A DNA stretch of 7,221 bases from Armatimonadota bacterium (GTDB taxonomy: Bacteria > Armatimonadota > SYMT01). Under the pieces are notes generated by a model. That model was given only the letters and a program-made list of their open reading frames with translations. It was not told the DNA's origin and searched no databases. The position numbers were made by a program, and so were the translations under genes. The DNA lies in assembly GCA_020696885.1 (NCBI GenBank), contig JAJFMS010000159.1, positions 1-7,221 on the forward strand, given 5' to 3'. Below, one piece after another: positions 6,472 through 7,221 of this stretch; position 1 is the stretch's first letter, and each line of letters begins with the position of its first letter.

Positions 6472-7221
6472 CCTCCGTAGCCCTCACCCGCTGCGCCTCC
6501 TACGCTCCCGCCGCCGTAGAGACCGCGCTCGATCTCGCCCTCGGCCACCTCGGCGGGCTGGAGCGCTACGTCCGGGCCGGCGACCGCGTCCTCGTCAAGC
6601 CGAACCTCCTCACGGCGCAGCCGCCGGAGAACGCCGCCACCACCCACCCGCAGGTGCTCGACGCGCTCCTCGCCCGCCTCCTGGACCTCGGTGCCCGGCC
6701 CACCCTGGGCGACTCCCCCGCGTTCGGCTGGGTGGCGGGCGTTGCGGAGGCCTGCGGCGTCGCGGCGGTCGCACGGCGTTACGGCGTCCCGGTGGTCGAC
6801 TTCACCTCCCCCGTGCCGGTCTCCAGCGTCCGGCCGGAGGTGCGGAAGCGATTCGTCACGGACCGGCAGGTGCTGGACGCGGACGTGGTCATCAACGTGG
6901 CGAAGCTGAAGGCGCATCGCCAGCTCGGCTTCACCGGCGCCACCAAGAACCTCTACGGCTGCATGCCCGGGAAGCGGAAAGCCTACTTCCACTTCGAGCG
7001 CGGCAACCATGATGCGGACTTCGCCCGCCTGATCGCCGCCTTCGCCTACAGCATTCCGGTAACGCTCAACCTCCTGGACGGCATCGTCGCCATGCAGCGC
7101 GACGGCCCCTCCGGCGGCGACCCCCGCCCGCTGGGAGTGCTGATCGCCGGTACGGACCCGATCTCTGTGGACGCGGTGGCGGCGGAGATCATCCGGCAGC
7201 CCGAAGCCGACCGGCTCCTCC
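6468..7221 (+). CDS. DUF362 domain protein, 3' partial
   Basis: The frame stays open to the window edge, giving 251 residues. Its ATG shares ATGA with the preceding stop, and GGAG (6459-6462) lies five bases upstream. Family hallmarks occur in order: RVLVKPNLL (40-48), AATTHP (56-61), GDSP (81-84), NVAKLKAH followed by FTGATKNLYG (143-164), LLDGIVAMQRDGPSGG (202-217) and GTDPISVDAVAAEI (228-240). DUF362 proteins are widespread and biochemically uncharacterised. Many have about 300-400 residues and some carry a C-terminal 4Fe-4S ferredoxin domain, which would lie beyond this window if present. The visible part has no signal peptide or membrane segment. Cys9, Cys95 and Cys165 are isolated and do not form a cluster motif. 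Partnership with the winged-helix protein is inferred from the coupling. Family call is confident; function is unknown. Confidence 0.87.
   Translation, partial: MTSVALTRCASYAPAAVETALDLALGHLGGLERYVRAGDRVLVKPNLLTAQPPENAATTHPQVLDALLARLLDLGARPTLGDSPAFGWVAGVAEACGVAAVARRYGVPVVDFTSPVPVSSVRPEVRKRFVTDRQVLDADVVINVAKLKAHRQLGFTGATKNLYGCMPGKRKAYFHFERGNHDADFARLIAAFAYSIPVTLNLLDGIVAMQRDGPSGGDPRPLGVLIAGTDPISVDAVAAEIIRQPEADRLL

Overview
The window is strongly GC-rich, with GC-biased third codon positions and densely packed genes, all on the + strand. It suggests a free-living bacterium that handles plant-type sugars and secretes multidomain proteins. The phylum cannot be fixed from the sequence. Armatimonadota, Chloroflexota or a similar GC-rich soil or thermophilic lineage is a guess from protein style and the intergenic hairpins. 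No transposase, integrase, CRISPR array, tRNA or rRNA was seen.

Layout: (1) 1-1890, a sugar-acid dehydratase of the YjhG/YagF (D-xylonate dehydratase) type, missing only its first ~26 residues off the left edge. (2) 1891-2309, a 419-base gap holding a terminator-like hairpin, a pyrimidine-rich stretch, several dyads, a weak promoter candidate and a well-structured leader. (3) 2310-4499, a secreted right-handed beta-helix protein with FN3, carboxypeptidase-regulatory-like and C-terminal beta-sandwich modules, closed by a strong 12-bp terminator hairpin. (4) 4730-5620, a class I SAM-dependent methyltransferase. (5) 5621-5896, a non-coding gap with two copies of a hairpin-forming, ~65-base-spaced repeat. 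(6) 5897-6121, a 74-residue protein of unknown function. (7) 6211-6471 and 6468-7221, a small winged-helix-like protein translationally coupled through an ATGA overlap to a DUF362 protein that runs off the right edge; a perfect TATAAT lies upstream of the pair.

How they fit together: the dehydratase (pentonate catabolism) and the secreted beta-helix protein (possible polysaccharide binding or cleavage) are compatible with plant cell-wall use. However, they are separated by a terminator and are probably independent transcription units. The methyltransferase and the 74-residue gene look like single-gene units. The winged-helix/DUF362 pair is the only convincing operon. I see no clear previously undescribed system. 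The most interesting items are the C-terminal architecture of the beta-helix protein, its structured leader, the intergenic hairpin repeats and the winged-helix/DUF362 pair.
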